Part shown: positions 8,936-17,918 of the stretch, piece after piece | How the letters are laid out: every line of letters begins with the position of its first letter | Numbering within the stretch: position 1 is the first letter of the stretch | Source of the DNA: Bifidobacterium mellis | GTDB taxonomy: Bacteria > Actinomycetota > Actinomycetes > Actinomycetales > Bifidobacteriaceae | Assembly (NCBI RefSeq): GCF_000967265.1 | Contig: NZ_KQ033885.1 | Span: forward strand, 409,552-473,551 | Length of the DNA: 64,000 nt | Direction of reading: 5' to 3' | Program-made: the position numbers and the translations under genes | Notes under the pieces: generated by a model | The model's input: only the letters and a program-made list of their open reading frames with translations | Database searches by the model: none | Told to the model about the DNA's origin: nothing

Positions 8936-10312
8936 ATGCCCAGATTATTCGGTACCGATGGTGTACGCGGTTTGGCCAATAGAGACCTGACTGCACAGCT
9001 GGCCCTGGATCTGGGCGATGCGGCAGTCCGTGTCCTGGGCCGTGGCGCGGATCGGTCCGCGGGCCGCCGACGGGCCCTGATCGGCCGCGATACCCGGGTC
9101 TCCGGGGACTTTCTGGCCTCGGCCCTGGCCGCCGGCATGTCATCGGGCGGCTTCGACGTGATCGACGTGGGCATCATTCCCACTCCGGGCATCGCCTACC
9201 TGACCAGCGTGCTCAACGTGGAGATGGGGGCGGTCATCTCCGCTTCCCACAACCCCATGCCCGACAACGGCATCAAGTTCTTCGCCCGGGGTGGTTTCAA
9301 GCTCCAGGATTCCAAGGAGGACGACATCGAAGCGGTCCTGGGCCAGGACTGGGAGCGCCCGGTGGGCGAGGGCGTGGGCCGTGTCTCCCATGACACGGTG
9401 ACCGCCACCAACATGTACATCGACCATCTGGTGGAGGCCGTGGCCCCTGTCGCCCCCGACAAGACCCAGCCCAAGCCCCTGGACGGTCTGCGGATCGTGG
9501 CCGACTGCGCCAACGGAGCCACCTCGGTGGTGGCCCCCGAGGCCCTGCGCCGGGCCGGAGCGGACGTGGTGGTCATCAACGCCTCGCCCGACGGTTACAA
9601 CATCAACAAGCACGCCGGCTCCACCCATCCCGAGCAGCTGCAGGCCATGGTCAAGGCCTCGGATGCGGTCATGGGCGTGGCCTTCGACGGGGATGCCGAC
9701 CGCTGTCTGGCCGTGGACGAAGAGGGAAACATGGTCAACGGCGATCAGATCATGGGCATCCTGGCCCGCGCCAAGCAGCGCGAGGGCAAGCTGGCCAACG
9801 ATACCCTGGTGGTCACCGTCATGAGCAACCTGGGACTCAAACTGGCCCTGAAGCAGATGGGCATCGTCACCGTCCAGACGGCTGTGGGCGACCGCTACGT
9901 CCTGGAGGAGATGCTGCGCGGGGGCTACACCCTGGGCGGCGAGCAGTCCGGGCACGTCATCAACCGGGAGTTCGCCACCACCGGCGACGGGACCCTGACG
10001 GCCCTGACCCTGGCCAAGGAGGTCGTGCGCTCGGGCAAGAGCCTCAAGGAACTGGCCGCCGACTTCCCCCAGCTGCCGCAGCAACTGATCAACGTCTCAG
10101 GCGTGGACAAGAACGCGGCCCGCACCAACGCCAAGGTCCAGGATGCGGTCGAGGCGGAGGAGCGGATGCTGGGCAACACCGGCCGGGTCCTGCTGCGGCC
10201 CTCGGGCACCGAGCCCCTGGTCAGGGTCATGGTCGAGGCGGCCACCCAGGAGCAGGCCGACCAGGTCTGCCAACGGCTGGCCTCGGTCGTGGCCGACGAG
10301 CTGGCCATCTGA
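8936..10312 (+). CDS. glmM: Phosphoglucosamine mutase
   Basis: It converts glucosamine-6-phosphate to glucosamine-1-phosphate for UDP-GlcNAc and peptidoglycan synthesis. Visible motifs are FGTDGVRG (5-12), the phosphoserine loop ISASHNP with S104, the metal loop DGDADR and the C-terminal phosphate-binding RPSGTEPLVRV. The start at 8936 follows GGAGGAGAGCAA, a strong ribosome binding site; the 25 codons upstream are not needed. 458 residues. def follows after 30 bases, so the two probably form an operon. Confidence 0.96.
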   Translation: MPRLFGTDGVRGLANRDLTAQLALDLGDAAVRVLGRGADRSAGRRRALIGRDTRVSGDFLASALAAGMSSGGFDVIDVGIIPTPGIAYLTSVLNVEMGAVISASHNPMPDNGIKFFARGGFKLQDSKEDDIEAVLGQDWERPVGEGVGRVSHDTVTATNMYIDHLVEAVAPVAPDKTQPKPLDGLRIVADCANGATSVVAPEALRRAGADVVVINASPDGYNINKHAGSTHPEQLQAMVKASDAVMGVAFDGDADRCLAVDEEGNMVNGDQIMGILARAKQREGKLANDTLVVTVMSNLGLKLALKQMGIVTVQTAVGDRYVLEEMLRGGYTLGGEQSGHVINREFATTGDGTLTALTLAKEVVRSGKSLKELAADFPQLPQQLINVSGVDKNAARTNAKVQDAVEAEERMLGNTGRVLLRPSGTEPLVRVMVEAATQEQADQVCQRLASVVADELAI

Positions 10313-10342
10313 ACCGACGACCCAGGAAAGGCGGAATCATCC

Positions 10343-10996
10343 ATGTTCGGCAGAAAGGCGGCCTTCGACGCCGATCTCGACCACCGGGTGGAATCCATGC
10401 TGGCCGAGGCCGGCAAAGAGGAGCTCCTGCCCATCGTGCAGATGGGCGAGCCCGTCCTGCGCCAGCAGGCCCGGCCCTACAAGGGTCAGCTGGCAGCCAA
10501 GACTCTGAACAGGCTGCTCAAGGCCATGCGGGCCACCATGCTTGAGGCCCCTGGCGTGGGACTGGCGGCACCCCAGGTGGGCCTGGGCCTGGCCATCGCC
10601 GTCATCGAGGACCATGTCCGCGACGATGAGGACGATCCGCGCCAGATCGACGAGTTGCCCTTCAGGGTCATCATCAACCCCTCATATGAGCCAATCGGGC
10701 AGGCGACCGCGGCCTTCTATGAGGGATGCCTGTCCCTGGACGGATTCCAGGCGGTCCGGCGGCGCTGGCTGGACATCACGGCCAGCTGGGAGGACCGTTC
10801 CGGGCGCAAGCACCGCCAGCACATGCACGGCTGGCCGGCCCGCATCTTCCAGCATGAGACCGACCATCTGTCGGGTGAGGTCTACATCGACAAGGCCGAG
10901 ATTCGCAGCCTGTCCTCCGACGACAACCTGAGCGAGTACTGGGCCTACGACCCGGTCCCCACCGAGGCGGCGCGGGAGCTGGGCTTCACCATCTGA
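10343..10996 (+). CDS. def: Peptide deformylase
   Basis: It removes the formyl group from nascent protein N-termini using a metal ion. The three family motifs are present: GVGLAAPQVG, EGCLSLDG (motif 2 normally reads EGCLS) and QHETDHLSG, where HExxH is HETDH. 217 residues, with an N-terminal extension of about 25 residues as in actinobacterial deformylases. GGAAAGGCGG lies upstream of the ATG. Likely cotranscribed with glmM. Confidence 0.95.
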   Translation: MFGRKAAFDADLDHRVESMLAEAGKEELLPIVQMGEPVLRQQARPYKGQLAAKTLNRLLKAMRATMLEAPGVGLAAPQVGLGLAIAVIEDHVRDDEDDPRQIDELPFRVIINPSYEPIGQATAAFYEGCLSLDGFQAVRRRWLDITASWEDRSGRKHRQHMHGWPARIFQHETDHLSGEVYIDKAEIRSLSSDDNLSEYWAYDPVPTEAARELGFTI

Positions 10997-11010
10997 ATCC
11001 CAGGAGCCCT

Positions 11011-11694
11011 CTAAATTCTCTTGACCCTCTGGTCCAGGGCCATAGCCTCGGTCAGCTCCGGACCGTCCCCCTTCAGGGGCGCCACCGGGTGCATGGTCAG
11101 TTCTTCAGAAGCATGACGGCCAGGCTCCACAGCCTGGGGCAGGATCGTACTGCCCTCTATGCCTGGGTCCAGCCAGGGGTCCACGTTCTCATCAGTGATC
11201 AGCAGGGGCATCCGGTCGTGCACCCGGGCGGCCCCTGGCGTGGCCTGCGTCGTCAGGATGGTGGCCGTCAGCAGCCAGGGTTGACCAGGCCCGGCACGCC
11301 ACCAGGAGTAGAGGCCGGCGATGTTCAGGGTGTGGCCGTCGGGGGCCTGGAAGTAGTAGGGCTGGTGATCAGGTGTCCACTCGTAGTAGCCGCTGGCCGG
11401 AATGATGGCCCTCTGACTCCTGGCCGAGTCCGCGTAGGTCCGCTTGGTCAGGGCGCTCTCCACCCGGGCGTTGTGGGTGGGGTAGGCCATCCGATCGCTT
11501 TCGGACCAGGAGGGGACCAGGTTCCAGCGGGCCGGATGCAGGTGCCGCTGCCCGTGTCGGTCCTGGGCCACCAGGGCGATGACCGACCCAGGGCTGATGT
11601 TCCATGAGGGTTCGGGCAGTCCGGGAGCCTGCCGGGCACTGTAGTGTTGGGCCAGGCTGGAGTAGTCCAGGTCGGCCGCGAATCGTCCACACAT
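11011..11694 (-). CDS. SOS-response-associated SRAP/HMCES-type protein
   Basis: A SRAP-domain protein (YedK/HMCES family) that crosslinks through its N-terminal cysteine to abasic sites in single-stranded DNA and shields them. The diagnostic MCGRF start places Cys2 at the N-terminus after Met removal. Also present are the conserved NISPG, WNLVPSW, NARVES, CP-free ASGYYEW and VHDRMP motifs. I start at 11694 so that the cysteine is residue 2; three codons upstream are open but would block the activity. The ribosome binding site is weak. 227 residues. Confidence 0.92.
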   Translation of the reverse strand: MCGRFAADLDYSSLAQHYSARQAPGLPEPSWNISPGSVIALVAQDRHGQRHLHPARWNLVPSWSESDRMAYPTHNARVESALTKRTYADSARSQRAIIPASGYYEWTPDHQPYYFQAPDGHTLNIAGLYSWWRAGPGQPWLLTATILTTQATPGAARVHDRMPLLITDENVDPWLDPGIEGSTILPQAVEPGRHASEELTMHPVAPLKGDGPELTEAMALDQRVKRI

Positions 11695-11919
11695 GAAGCC
11701 CATTCTATGGATGCCTGCAGTCCCCGTCGAGGAAACGCCGGAGGCCTCTTCCCGGGCCGGTCTAAATGCCTATTGACCCCTCTTTCCTGCTAGCATGAAA
11801 GTGGTCTGCGGCAGCGGTGCATACATTGAGGATGGCCGTGGCCACAGCAAAATATTCAACGTTGTTTTTGCCCTGCCCGGCATGAGGCCGGTGGCGGCAT
11901 TGTGATTAGGAGATGGTTT

Positions 11920-13038
11920 ATGCCTCAGAAGATCAAGGCGTCGATTGCCTACGGCATCGGCAAGGGCTTTGCCCAGCCCGAGGAGATCATCATTGACGAC
12001 CCCATTGGCGCGGAGGTCCTGGTGGACGTGCAGGCCTCGGGTCTGTGCCATTCGGATCTGCACCTGGTCGAGGATGACGACAAGTTCTTCCCCTTCCCGG
12101 CTGTGATCGGCCATGAGATCTCGGGCATCGTCGAGGCCGTGGGCCCCGAGGTGTCCGGCATCAAGGTGGGCGACCACGTGGTGGCCTCCCTGGAGCAGGT
12201 CTGCGGGCATTGCGCCAACTGCCTCAAGGGCCAGCCCCAGTCCTGCACCCAGCAGCAGGAGTGCGTGCGCGGCGCGGGCGAGAAGCCCCGTCTGTCCTTC
12301 CCGGACGGCCGGCCCATCACCCAGGCCTTCGGCACCGGCGGCTTCGCCGAGAAGGCCCTGATTCACGAGAACCAGCTGGCCGTGGTCAACAACCAGGTCA
12401 AGTGGGATGAGGCCGCCTGCATCGGCTGCGCCACTATCACCGGAGCCGGAGCGGCCATCAACACCGCCCATGTGCGTCCCGGCGACACCGTGGCCGTCAT
12501 CGGCACCGGCGGCATCGGCCTGAACATCATCTCGGGAGCCCGGATCTGCGGCGCCAAGCGGATCATCGCCATCGACCTGCTGGACAACAAGCTGGAGTTC
12601 GCCCGCAAGTTCGGCGCCACCGATGTCATCAACTCCAAGAACGAGGACCCTGTGGCCAAGGTGCGCGAGCTGACTGACGGCGGCGTGGACCAGGCCTTCG
12701 AGGCCATCGGTCTGCCCGTCACCATGAAGCAGGCCTGGGACATGCTGGGCGTGGGCGGCACCGCCTACCCGATCGGCCTGACCAAGCCGGATGCCACGGT
12801 CTCCCTGGAGATCAACCCGGCCGACCTGCTGGTCCACCAGCGCGGCTTCAAGGGCGTGTGGATGGGCTCCACCAACATCAAGCACGACATTCCCATGTAT
12901 GCCGACTTCGCTGTGGACGGCAGGCTGAACATGCATGACATCGTCAGCCAGCACATCAAGCTGAGCCAGATCGACGAGGCCTACAAGCAGCTGGTCAACG
13001 GCGAGGTCATCCGTTCAGTCATCACCGAATTCGACTGA
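11920..13038 (+). CDS. Zinc-dependent alcohol dehydrogenase
   Basis: A medium-chain, zinc-binding NAD(P)-dependent alcohol dehydrogenase of about 372 residues. The catalytic ligand cysteine is in GLCHSDLH, followed by GHE, and the structural cysteine lobe is CGHCANCLKGQPQSC. The nucleotide-binding motif is GTGGIGLN. The long insert after the cysteine lobe (PDGRPITQAF) resembles the class III/NDMA-dependent style of enzymes. Start at 11920 follows TTAGGAGATGGTTT. It probably interconverts aldehydes and alcohols for redox balance; the substrate cannot be told from sequence. Confidence 0.88.
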   Translation: MPQKIKASIAYGIGKGFAQPEEIIIDDPIGAEVLVDVQASGLCHSDLHLVEDDDKFFPFPAVIGHEISGIVEAVGPEVSGIKVGDHVVASLEQVCGHCANCLKGQPQSCTQQQECVRGAGEKPRLSFPDGRPITQAFGTGGFAEKALIHENQLAVVNNQVKWDEAACIGCATITGAGAAINTAHVRPGDTVAVIGTGGIGLNIISGARICGAKRIIAIDLLDNKLEFARKFGATDVINSKNEDPVAKVRELTDGGVDQAFEAIGLPVTMKQAWDMLGVGGTAYPIGLTKPDATVSLEINPADLLVHQRGFKGVWMGSTNIKHDIPMYADFAVDGRLNMHDIVSQHIKLSQIDEAYKQLVNGEVIRSVITEFD

Positions 13039-13110
13039 TGACTTCCCACTGTTCGGCATGACTGTTGAAGGTTATGCCGGACAGGGATTCCGACGGGGGT
13101 TCTGATTACA

Positions 13111-13152
13111 GGGGGCTCCGGGTGCGCAAGGCATCCGGAGCCCCCTCGTTTT
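13111..13152 (+). terminator. Intrinsic terminator after the alcohol dehydrogenase
   Basis: GGGGGCTCCGG pairs with CCGGAGCCCCC, followed by TCGTTTT. It also sits at the 3' side of the convergent glycerate kinase gene. Confidence 0.85.
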
Positions 13153-13173
13153 CCTGCTGATCCGAGAGTCGGA

Positions 13174-14304
13174 TCAGGCCAGGAGCCTGCCGATGTTCTC
13201 GGCCACTGCGGATAGGTTGTCGGCGGCCTTGGCCATGGCATCCTCAAGGCTGACGGCCCCCGGGCTGATGCTGAAGATGGCGTCGATGCCCACCTTGTAG
13301 AGCTCTTCGGTCCCGGCGCCCACGTTGCCAGCCAGGGCGATGACCTTGCAGCCGGGGGAGGATTCCTTGACGGCCTGGGCTGTGCCCATGGGGGTCTTGC
13401 CGAAACCGGTCTGGAAGTCGATGCCGCCCTCGCCTGTGAAGCAGAGGTCGGCGCCACGGGCCAGTTCCTTGAGACGGGTGGTCTCCACCACGATGCTGAC
13501 GCCCGAGGCCATGACGGCCGGAGTGAAGGCCAGGAATCCTGCACCCAGACCACCGGCGGCCCCCGCGCCCGGCTTGGCCTCCACCTCCCGGTGTAGGTCC
13601 TTGCGGATGACGCCAGCATAGTGGGCCAGGGCCGCATCCAAGGTGGCCACCATGGATGGGTCCGCCCCCTTTTGCGGGCCGAAGACGGCCGACGCTCCCT
13701 CGGGGCCGGTCAGGGGGTTGGTCACGTCCGAGGCCAGACGAATACGGGTGCGGGCCAATCGGGGATCCAGCCCGGAGACGTCGATTCGGTCCAGCCGGGC
13801 CAGCGCCGCTCCACCCTGGGTCAGTTCATGCCCGTCGGCATCCAGGAACCGGGCACCCAGGGCCTGGGCCATGCCGGCGCCGCCGTCGTTGGTGGCCGAG
13901 CCGCCCAGGCCGACGATGATCTCCTGCGCGCCCTGGTCCAGGGCCTTGCTGATCAGCTCGCCCGTGCCGTAGGTGGTGGTGACCAGCGGGTCTCGGGTCT
14001 GTTCGTTGACGAACTGGATGCCGCTGGCCGCAGCCATCTCGATGGCGGCTGTCCGTCCGTCACCCAGGATGCCGTAGCTGGCGTTCACGGTCTGACCCAG
14101 GGGTCCGGTGACCTGGGCCTGGATCATATGGCCTCCGGTGGCATCGACCAGGGACTGGACCGTGCCCTCGCCACCGTCGGCCATGGGCACCAGGACCATT
14201 TCGGCCTTGAGTGGGCTGCGTCGCAATCCGCGTTCGATGGCCTTTGCAGCCTCCTTGGCGGTCAGGCTGCCCTTGAAGGAGTCGGGTGCAATGATGATTT
14301 TCAT
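13174..14304 (-). CDS. glxK: Glycerate kinase
   Basis: It phosphorylates glycerate (2-phosphoglycerate in the GarK/GlxK class) using ATP, feeding glycolysis. Family motifs are PDSFKGS near the N-terminus, MADGGEGT, GLGGSATNDGGAGM and GEGGID. 376 residues. It lies 27 bases downstream of a GntP-type permease with its own AGGAAAGG site, and that pair faces a CdaR-type regulator. The three together form a small glycerate or sugar-acid uptake and use module. Confidence 0.93.
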   Translation of the reverse strand: MKIIIAPDSFKGSLTAKEAAKAIERGLRRSPLKAEMVLVPMADGGEGTVQSLVDATGGHMIQAQVTGPLGQTVNASYGILGDGRTAAIEMAAASGIQFVNEQTRDPLVTTTYGTGELISKALDQGAQEIIVGLGGSATNDGGAGMAQALGARFLDADGHELTQGGAALARLDRIDVSGLDPRLARTRIRLASDVTNPLTGPEGASAVFGPQKGADPSMVATLDAALAHYAGVIRKDLHREVEAKPGAGAAGGLGAGFLAFTPAVMASGVSIVVETTRLKELARGADLCFTGEGGIDFQTGFGKTPMGTAQAVKESSPGCKVIALAGNVGAGTEELYKVGIDAIFSISPGAVSLEDAMAKAADNLSAVAENIGRLLA

Positions 14305-14331
14305 GGTTGTTACCTTTCCTGATCCGTCGTT

Positions 14332-15630
14332 TCAGAAGACCAGATAGACCAGCATGGCCACCAGGGTCATGGTCAGGCCCACCAGGAACTCAAAGGGGAC
14401 CACCTTCATCCGCTCGCCCAGGGTCATGTTGATGGACTTGGCGGTGACGTGGAAGTAGTTGCCGTGGGGCAGCTGGTCGATGACCGTGGCGCCCGCCTGC
14501 ATGGTGACGGCGGCGGCCACCCCCGAGGTGCCGAAGGCCAGGATGGACTTGCCGAAGGAGCTGCTGCCCAGGATGACGCCCGTGGAGGTGGAGGCTGTGG
14601 CTGCGGCCATGAGGATGCCGGCGATGGGGGCCAGCATGGATCCGGGCACGCCCATGGCGTGGATGATGTTGACGATCTGCTTGGGCAGGTCGGAGCTGGT
14701 GATCAGCCCGCCCAGGGCTCCGGCTCCGATCAGGATGAGGACCACATCAACCATGCGCTGCAGGCCGGCGCTGGTGTACGTGAGGATTTTGCCGCCCTGT
14801 CCCATGGCCAGCAGGCCCAGGATGGATGCCAGGGGCAGGATGTACATGGCATCCACCTGGAACCGCTCCAGTAGGCCGATGTGCAGTATGGAACCCACGG
14901 GGTTGAGCAGGAGCAGGACCACGGCGGTGATCGGGGCCACCAGGGAGCGTCCCAGGGAGGGCAGATCCTTGTCCTTCGAGGCTTTGGCCGCGTCCTCGCC
15001 CAGGTCGTCCATGGTGACGATGCGCCCGCGATGCTGCATGATGGTGGCCAGCAGGACGGCCATGGCCAGTCCGCATAGTGCCGGGATGAAGCTGCCGATC
15101 ATGACCGCCGAGGGCTGTATGTGGAATCCCGAGGCCACCGCGATGGTGTTGGGGTTGGGGGAGATGATGTTGCCGGCTTTGCCTCCGCCGGACAGGGCGA
15201 TCAGCAGGGCCAGCTTGGAGATCTTGAGTCGGCTGCCGACCTCGATGGCGATGGGTGCCACGATCAGGACGGCCACGGGGATGAAGACTCCGACGGCGCA
15301 GATGATCATGGTGGCCAGGGCCAGGGAGAGGATGGCCATGCGCTCGCCCAGGCCGTCCACAATGGCCCGGGCTATCCGGTTGGCGGCGCCGGACTCCATC
15401 ATGACCCCCGCCAGCACGCCGGCAGCCAGGACCCGGATGACCGTGCCCATGACGCTCTGGGAGCCGGCCACCACGATGTTGACGGTCTGGCCCAGGGAGG
15501 CGCCCCCGATCAGGCAGCCTACGATGGCTCCCAGCATGAGCGCATAAGTGGTGTTGAGCTTCTTCAGAATGAGGATGATGGCCAGGGCCAGACCCAGCAG
15601 AGCGGCCCACCATGACAGGGTAATATCCAT
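14332..15630 (-). CDS. GntP-family gluconate/glycerate:H+ symporter
   Basis: A 432-residue polytopic membrane protein with about 12-14 hydrophobic segments. It has the GntP motifs FIPVAVLIVAPIAIE and GGGKAGNIISPNPNTIA. The family imports gluconate, fructuronate or glycerate with protons. The downstream glycerate kinase argues for glycerate as the substrate, which is an inference. AAAGGAACCGAC precedes the ATG. Confidence 0.9.
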   Translation of the reverse strand: MDITLSWWAALLGLALAIILILKKLNTTYALMLGAIVGCLIGGASLGQTVNIVVAGSQSVMGTVIRVLAAGVLAGVMMESGAANRIARAIVDGLGERMAILSLALATMIICAVGVFIPVAVLIVAPIAIEVGSRLKISKLALLIALSGGGKAGNIISPNPNTIAVASGFHIQPSAVMIGSFIPALCGLAMAVLLATIMQHRGRIVTMDDLGEDAAKASKDKDLPSLGRSLVAPITAVVLLLLNPVGSILHIGLLERFQVDAMYILPLASILGLLAMGQGGKILTYTSAGLQRMVDVVLILIGAGALGGLITSSDLPKQIVNIIHAMGVPGSMLAPIAGILMAAATASTSTGVILGSSSFGKSILAFGTSGVAAAVTMQAGATVIDQLPHGNYFHVTAKSINMTLGERMKVVPFEFLVGLTMTLVAMLVYLVF

Positions 15631-15830
15631 GTCGGTTCCTTTGATCCGTAACTTGTGCCAGGGACCAGGGTCGGCATCGTCGTAGCTGCCGGACCAGTAA
15701 CGATCCCATATTATTTCTCACTTTCAGTGTGGCTCTGTTGTGCACTTTTTGCCAGGGCACCCATACTCGAAAAGCGATGGATGGCGATGACAAAAATGGT
15801 TCATGTACCATGTTCGTAGGGAGGCGAGCC
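15631..15830. promoter_or_regulatory. Divergent promoter region of the glycerate module
   Basis: This AT-richer 200-base gap separates the permease (minus) from the CdaR-type regulator (plus) and must hold both promoters. I see no clear palindrome that could be named the operator. Confidence 0.4.
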
Positions 15831-17021
15831 ATGACTATAGACCCTGCGACGGCGCAGACAATCGTCGACAATCTCAAGGATGTAATCGAGTACAATATCA
15901 ACTTTTTCGACACCGAGGGAACCATGGTGGCCAGCACTGATCCTTCGCGCATAGGCAGCTTCCATGACGCGGCCCGTCAGGCGGCCGTTGACTGCCGGAC
16001 CGTTGCCGTGGATCGTCGGCATCCTTATCAGGGAGCCCGTGACGGGGTCAACGTGCCGGTGGTGCTCAACGATGCGGTGGTGGCGGTCATCGGAATCACG
16101 GGTCCTGTGAACAAGGTGGGCGCTCTGGGCGGGATCATCGAGCGCATGACCGAGCTCATGCTTTGCGCCAACATGGAGCAGATCGCCCGATTCAACCGGC
16201 GGATCATGACCAGCAACCTGGTCAACCTGCTGACCTTGGAGCACAAGGACGACGAATTGATGAACGCCCTGGCCCTGGCCCTCGATCTGGATCTGTCGGG
16301 TCCACGGCGGGCTCTGGTCGGCCGGGCGCCAGGTATCCGGCTGGAAAGGCTCAACCAGGATCGGCTCTACGAGAGGCTCTGCCAGACGTGCCTGTCCTTC
16401 GGGGTTCCCCTTTTCGCCGTGAGCCCCAGGGACTTTCGCGTCTATGCGCCGCAGATGGAGGACGCCGAGTTGGATGAGTTCGTGGCTGCTCTGCGTCAGG
16501 CCCTGGGCAGGGTGGTCGGCTCCAAGGTGGTGCTGGGTGCGGGGATGATCCAGGCGGACCCGGGCCAGTACTGGCACAGCTACCGGCAGGCCTGTGTCGC
16601 CGCGCGCTGGGCCGGGTTCACTGCCGATGACCAGCGGTATCGGTACGAGCAGATGGGCGCGGGGCGGCTGATCACCTCACTGCCCACCGAGCAGTGCCGG
16701 GCCTTTGTGGATCGGGTCTTTGCGGGACTGGAACCGGATCGCGTCGATCGGTTCGAGAGGGTTTTCAACGCCTACACCCGGCACAACGGCAGCATCACCC
16801 ACGCCGCCCAGGAGCTGTTCATCCACAAGAACACCATGCAGAACCGACTGGATGCCCTGGCCAGAGAGACAGGCTACAACCCCCGCCGCCTGAGCGATTA
16901 CCCCATCCTGGCCACGGCCTTCGAACTGCGCAGATACCTGGCCTACAGGGATATTCCCGACGAGAGCGCCGAGCTGGGTGACCATACTGAGACCGCTGAC
17001 CAGCCGCAAGGGACGAATTAG
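15831..17021 (+). CDS. cdaR: CdaR-type sugar-diacid/glycerate regulator
   Basis: A transcription activator with an N-terminal putative sugar-diacid recognition domain (about 1-135, containing NVPVVLNDAVVAVIG). Its C-terminus is a PucR-like helix-turn-helix (HAAQELFIHKNTMQNRL, about residues 322-338). CdaR in E. coli responds to glycerate, galactarate and glucarate. Here its divergent neighbours are a GntP permease and glycerate kinase, so autocontrol of that operon by glycerate is likely. I start at ATG 15831 because GGGAGGCGAGCC precedes it; the frame is open 34 codons upstream. 396 residues. Confidence 0.88.
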   Translation: MTIDPATAQTIVDNLKDVIEYNINFFDTEGTMVASTDPSRIGSFHDAARQAAVDCRTVAVDRRHPYQGARDGVNVPVVLNDAVVAVIGITGPVNKVGALGGIIERMTELMLCANMEQIARFNRRIMTSNLVNLLTLEHKDDELMNALALALDLDLSGPRRALVGRAPGIRLERLNQDRLYERLCQTCLSFGVPLFAVSPRDFRVYAPQMEDAELDEFVAALRQALGRVVGSKVVLGAGMIQADPGQYWHSYRQACVAARWAGFTADDQRYRYEQMGAGRLITSLPTEQCRAFVDRVFAGLEPDRVDRFERVFNAYTRHNGSITHAAQELFIHKNTMQNRLDALARETGYNPRRLSDYPILATAFELRRYLAYRDIPDESAELGDHTETADQPQGTN

Positions 17022-17051
17022 GCCGAACCAGGCCCGGCTGGACGCTGTGTC

Positions 17052-17771
17052 CTAATTCCCGGACGTCTGGTTATCGGCGGAAAGCCGCTTCAGCTCGGCG
17101 CGGACCTTCTGGAGCTTGGCGAAGGCTGTGTTGCGGTTCTGGGTGGTTCTGGCCCGGCCGTGGTCCCCGGCCAGCTTGGCCTCCTGGGCCTTGAGCAGGT
17201 CGATGCGCTCGCGGACGGCGAGTTGGCTGTCCAGATCAGTACCGTCAGTCCGGTCCAGGGTCACCTGGGCACACAGGCTGTCCCAGAGCTGGTCCATATC
17301 GTCGCCGACCAGGGTCAGATTGGTCTTATCGGCAGGGCGTGGCCTGCCCAGGTGGAGCGTATGCCTGGTCTCATGACCGGCCTTGGTGGGCAGGGCCCGG
17401 CGGACGGCCGGCGTACAGACGAGTCCCTCCTCACCCTGGTGAATGGTGATGAAAACCATACCTGAGGAGCGCATGGCGGCGATGTGTTCCAACACGTCCT
17501 CCGGCACATCGGGGGTCTTCAGCCCGATGGCCATGACCAGTACCTCATGGCAGTGCGCGCCATCCGCCACCGGGATGGTCCCGGGCCGCAACAGGGCCAG
17601 CATGACGATTTTGTCGACGCTGGTGGAGAAGTGCTGGCGCAGCCGTGAGGAGATGGGCGGTCGCGTGGTGAAAGCCCGTATGGGCAGTTCGCCCTTGGCT
17701 GCTGGAATGGCGGTGGTGGGCGGCAGGCCCAGGGAGAGCGCGGATACGCCTTCGTAGCTTGCGATTGTCAT
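17052..17771 (-). CDS. DUF4391-like protein
   Basis: A 239-residue soluble protein. The middle part (LALLRPGTIPVADG, EVLVMAIGLKTPDV, GMVFITIHQGEEGLVC) and the basic, Lys/Arg/Gln-rich C-terminal helix resemble DUF4391 proteins, which occur near helicase or restriction genes. No such genes lie here. Start at 17771 (MTIASYEG) with AAAGGCCAAGG upstream. The open frame continues to 18500, but that part is antisense to the esterase gene and is a shadow. Function unknown; the family call is moderate. Confidence 0.6.
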   Translation of the reverse strand: MTIASYEGVSALSLGLPPTTAIPAAKGELPIRAFTTRPPISSRLRQHFSTSVDKIVMLALLRPGTIPVADGAHCHEVLVMAIGLKTPDVPEDVLEHIAAMRSSGMVFITIHQGEEGLVCTPAVRRALPTKAGHETRHTLHLGRPRPADKTNLTLVGDDMDQLWDSLCAQVTLDRTDGTDLDSQLAVRERIDLLKAQEAKLAGDHGRARTTQNRNTAFAKLQKVRAELKRLSADNQTSGN

Positions 17772-17918
17772 CCTTGGCCTTTCTGTCGCTGTTCCCGTCA
17801 TTCTACCGGCAGGATCGCGACCAGGGCCAGGAGTGTCCGTTTGCCGGCAAGGTATATTGGCTGTAAACCCGCAAGACCGGATGCGAAAAGCTGTACGGGT
17901 TGGATTGATGAGGGCTGA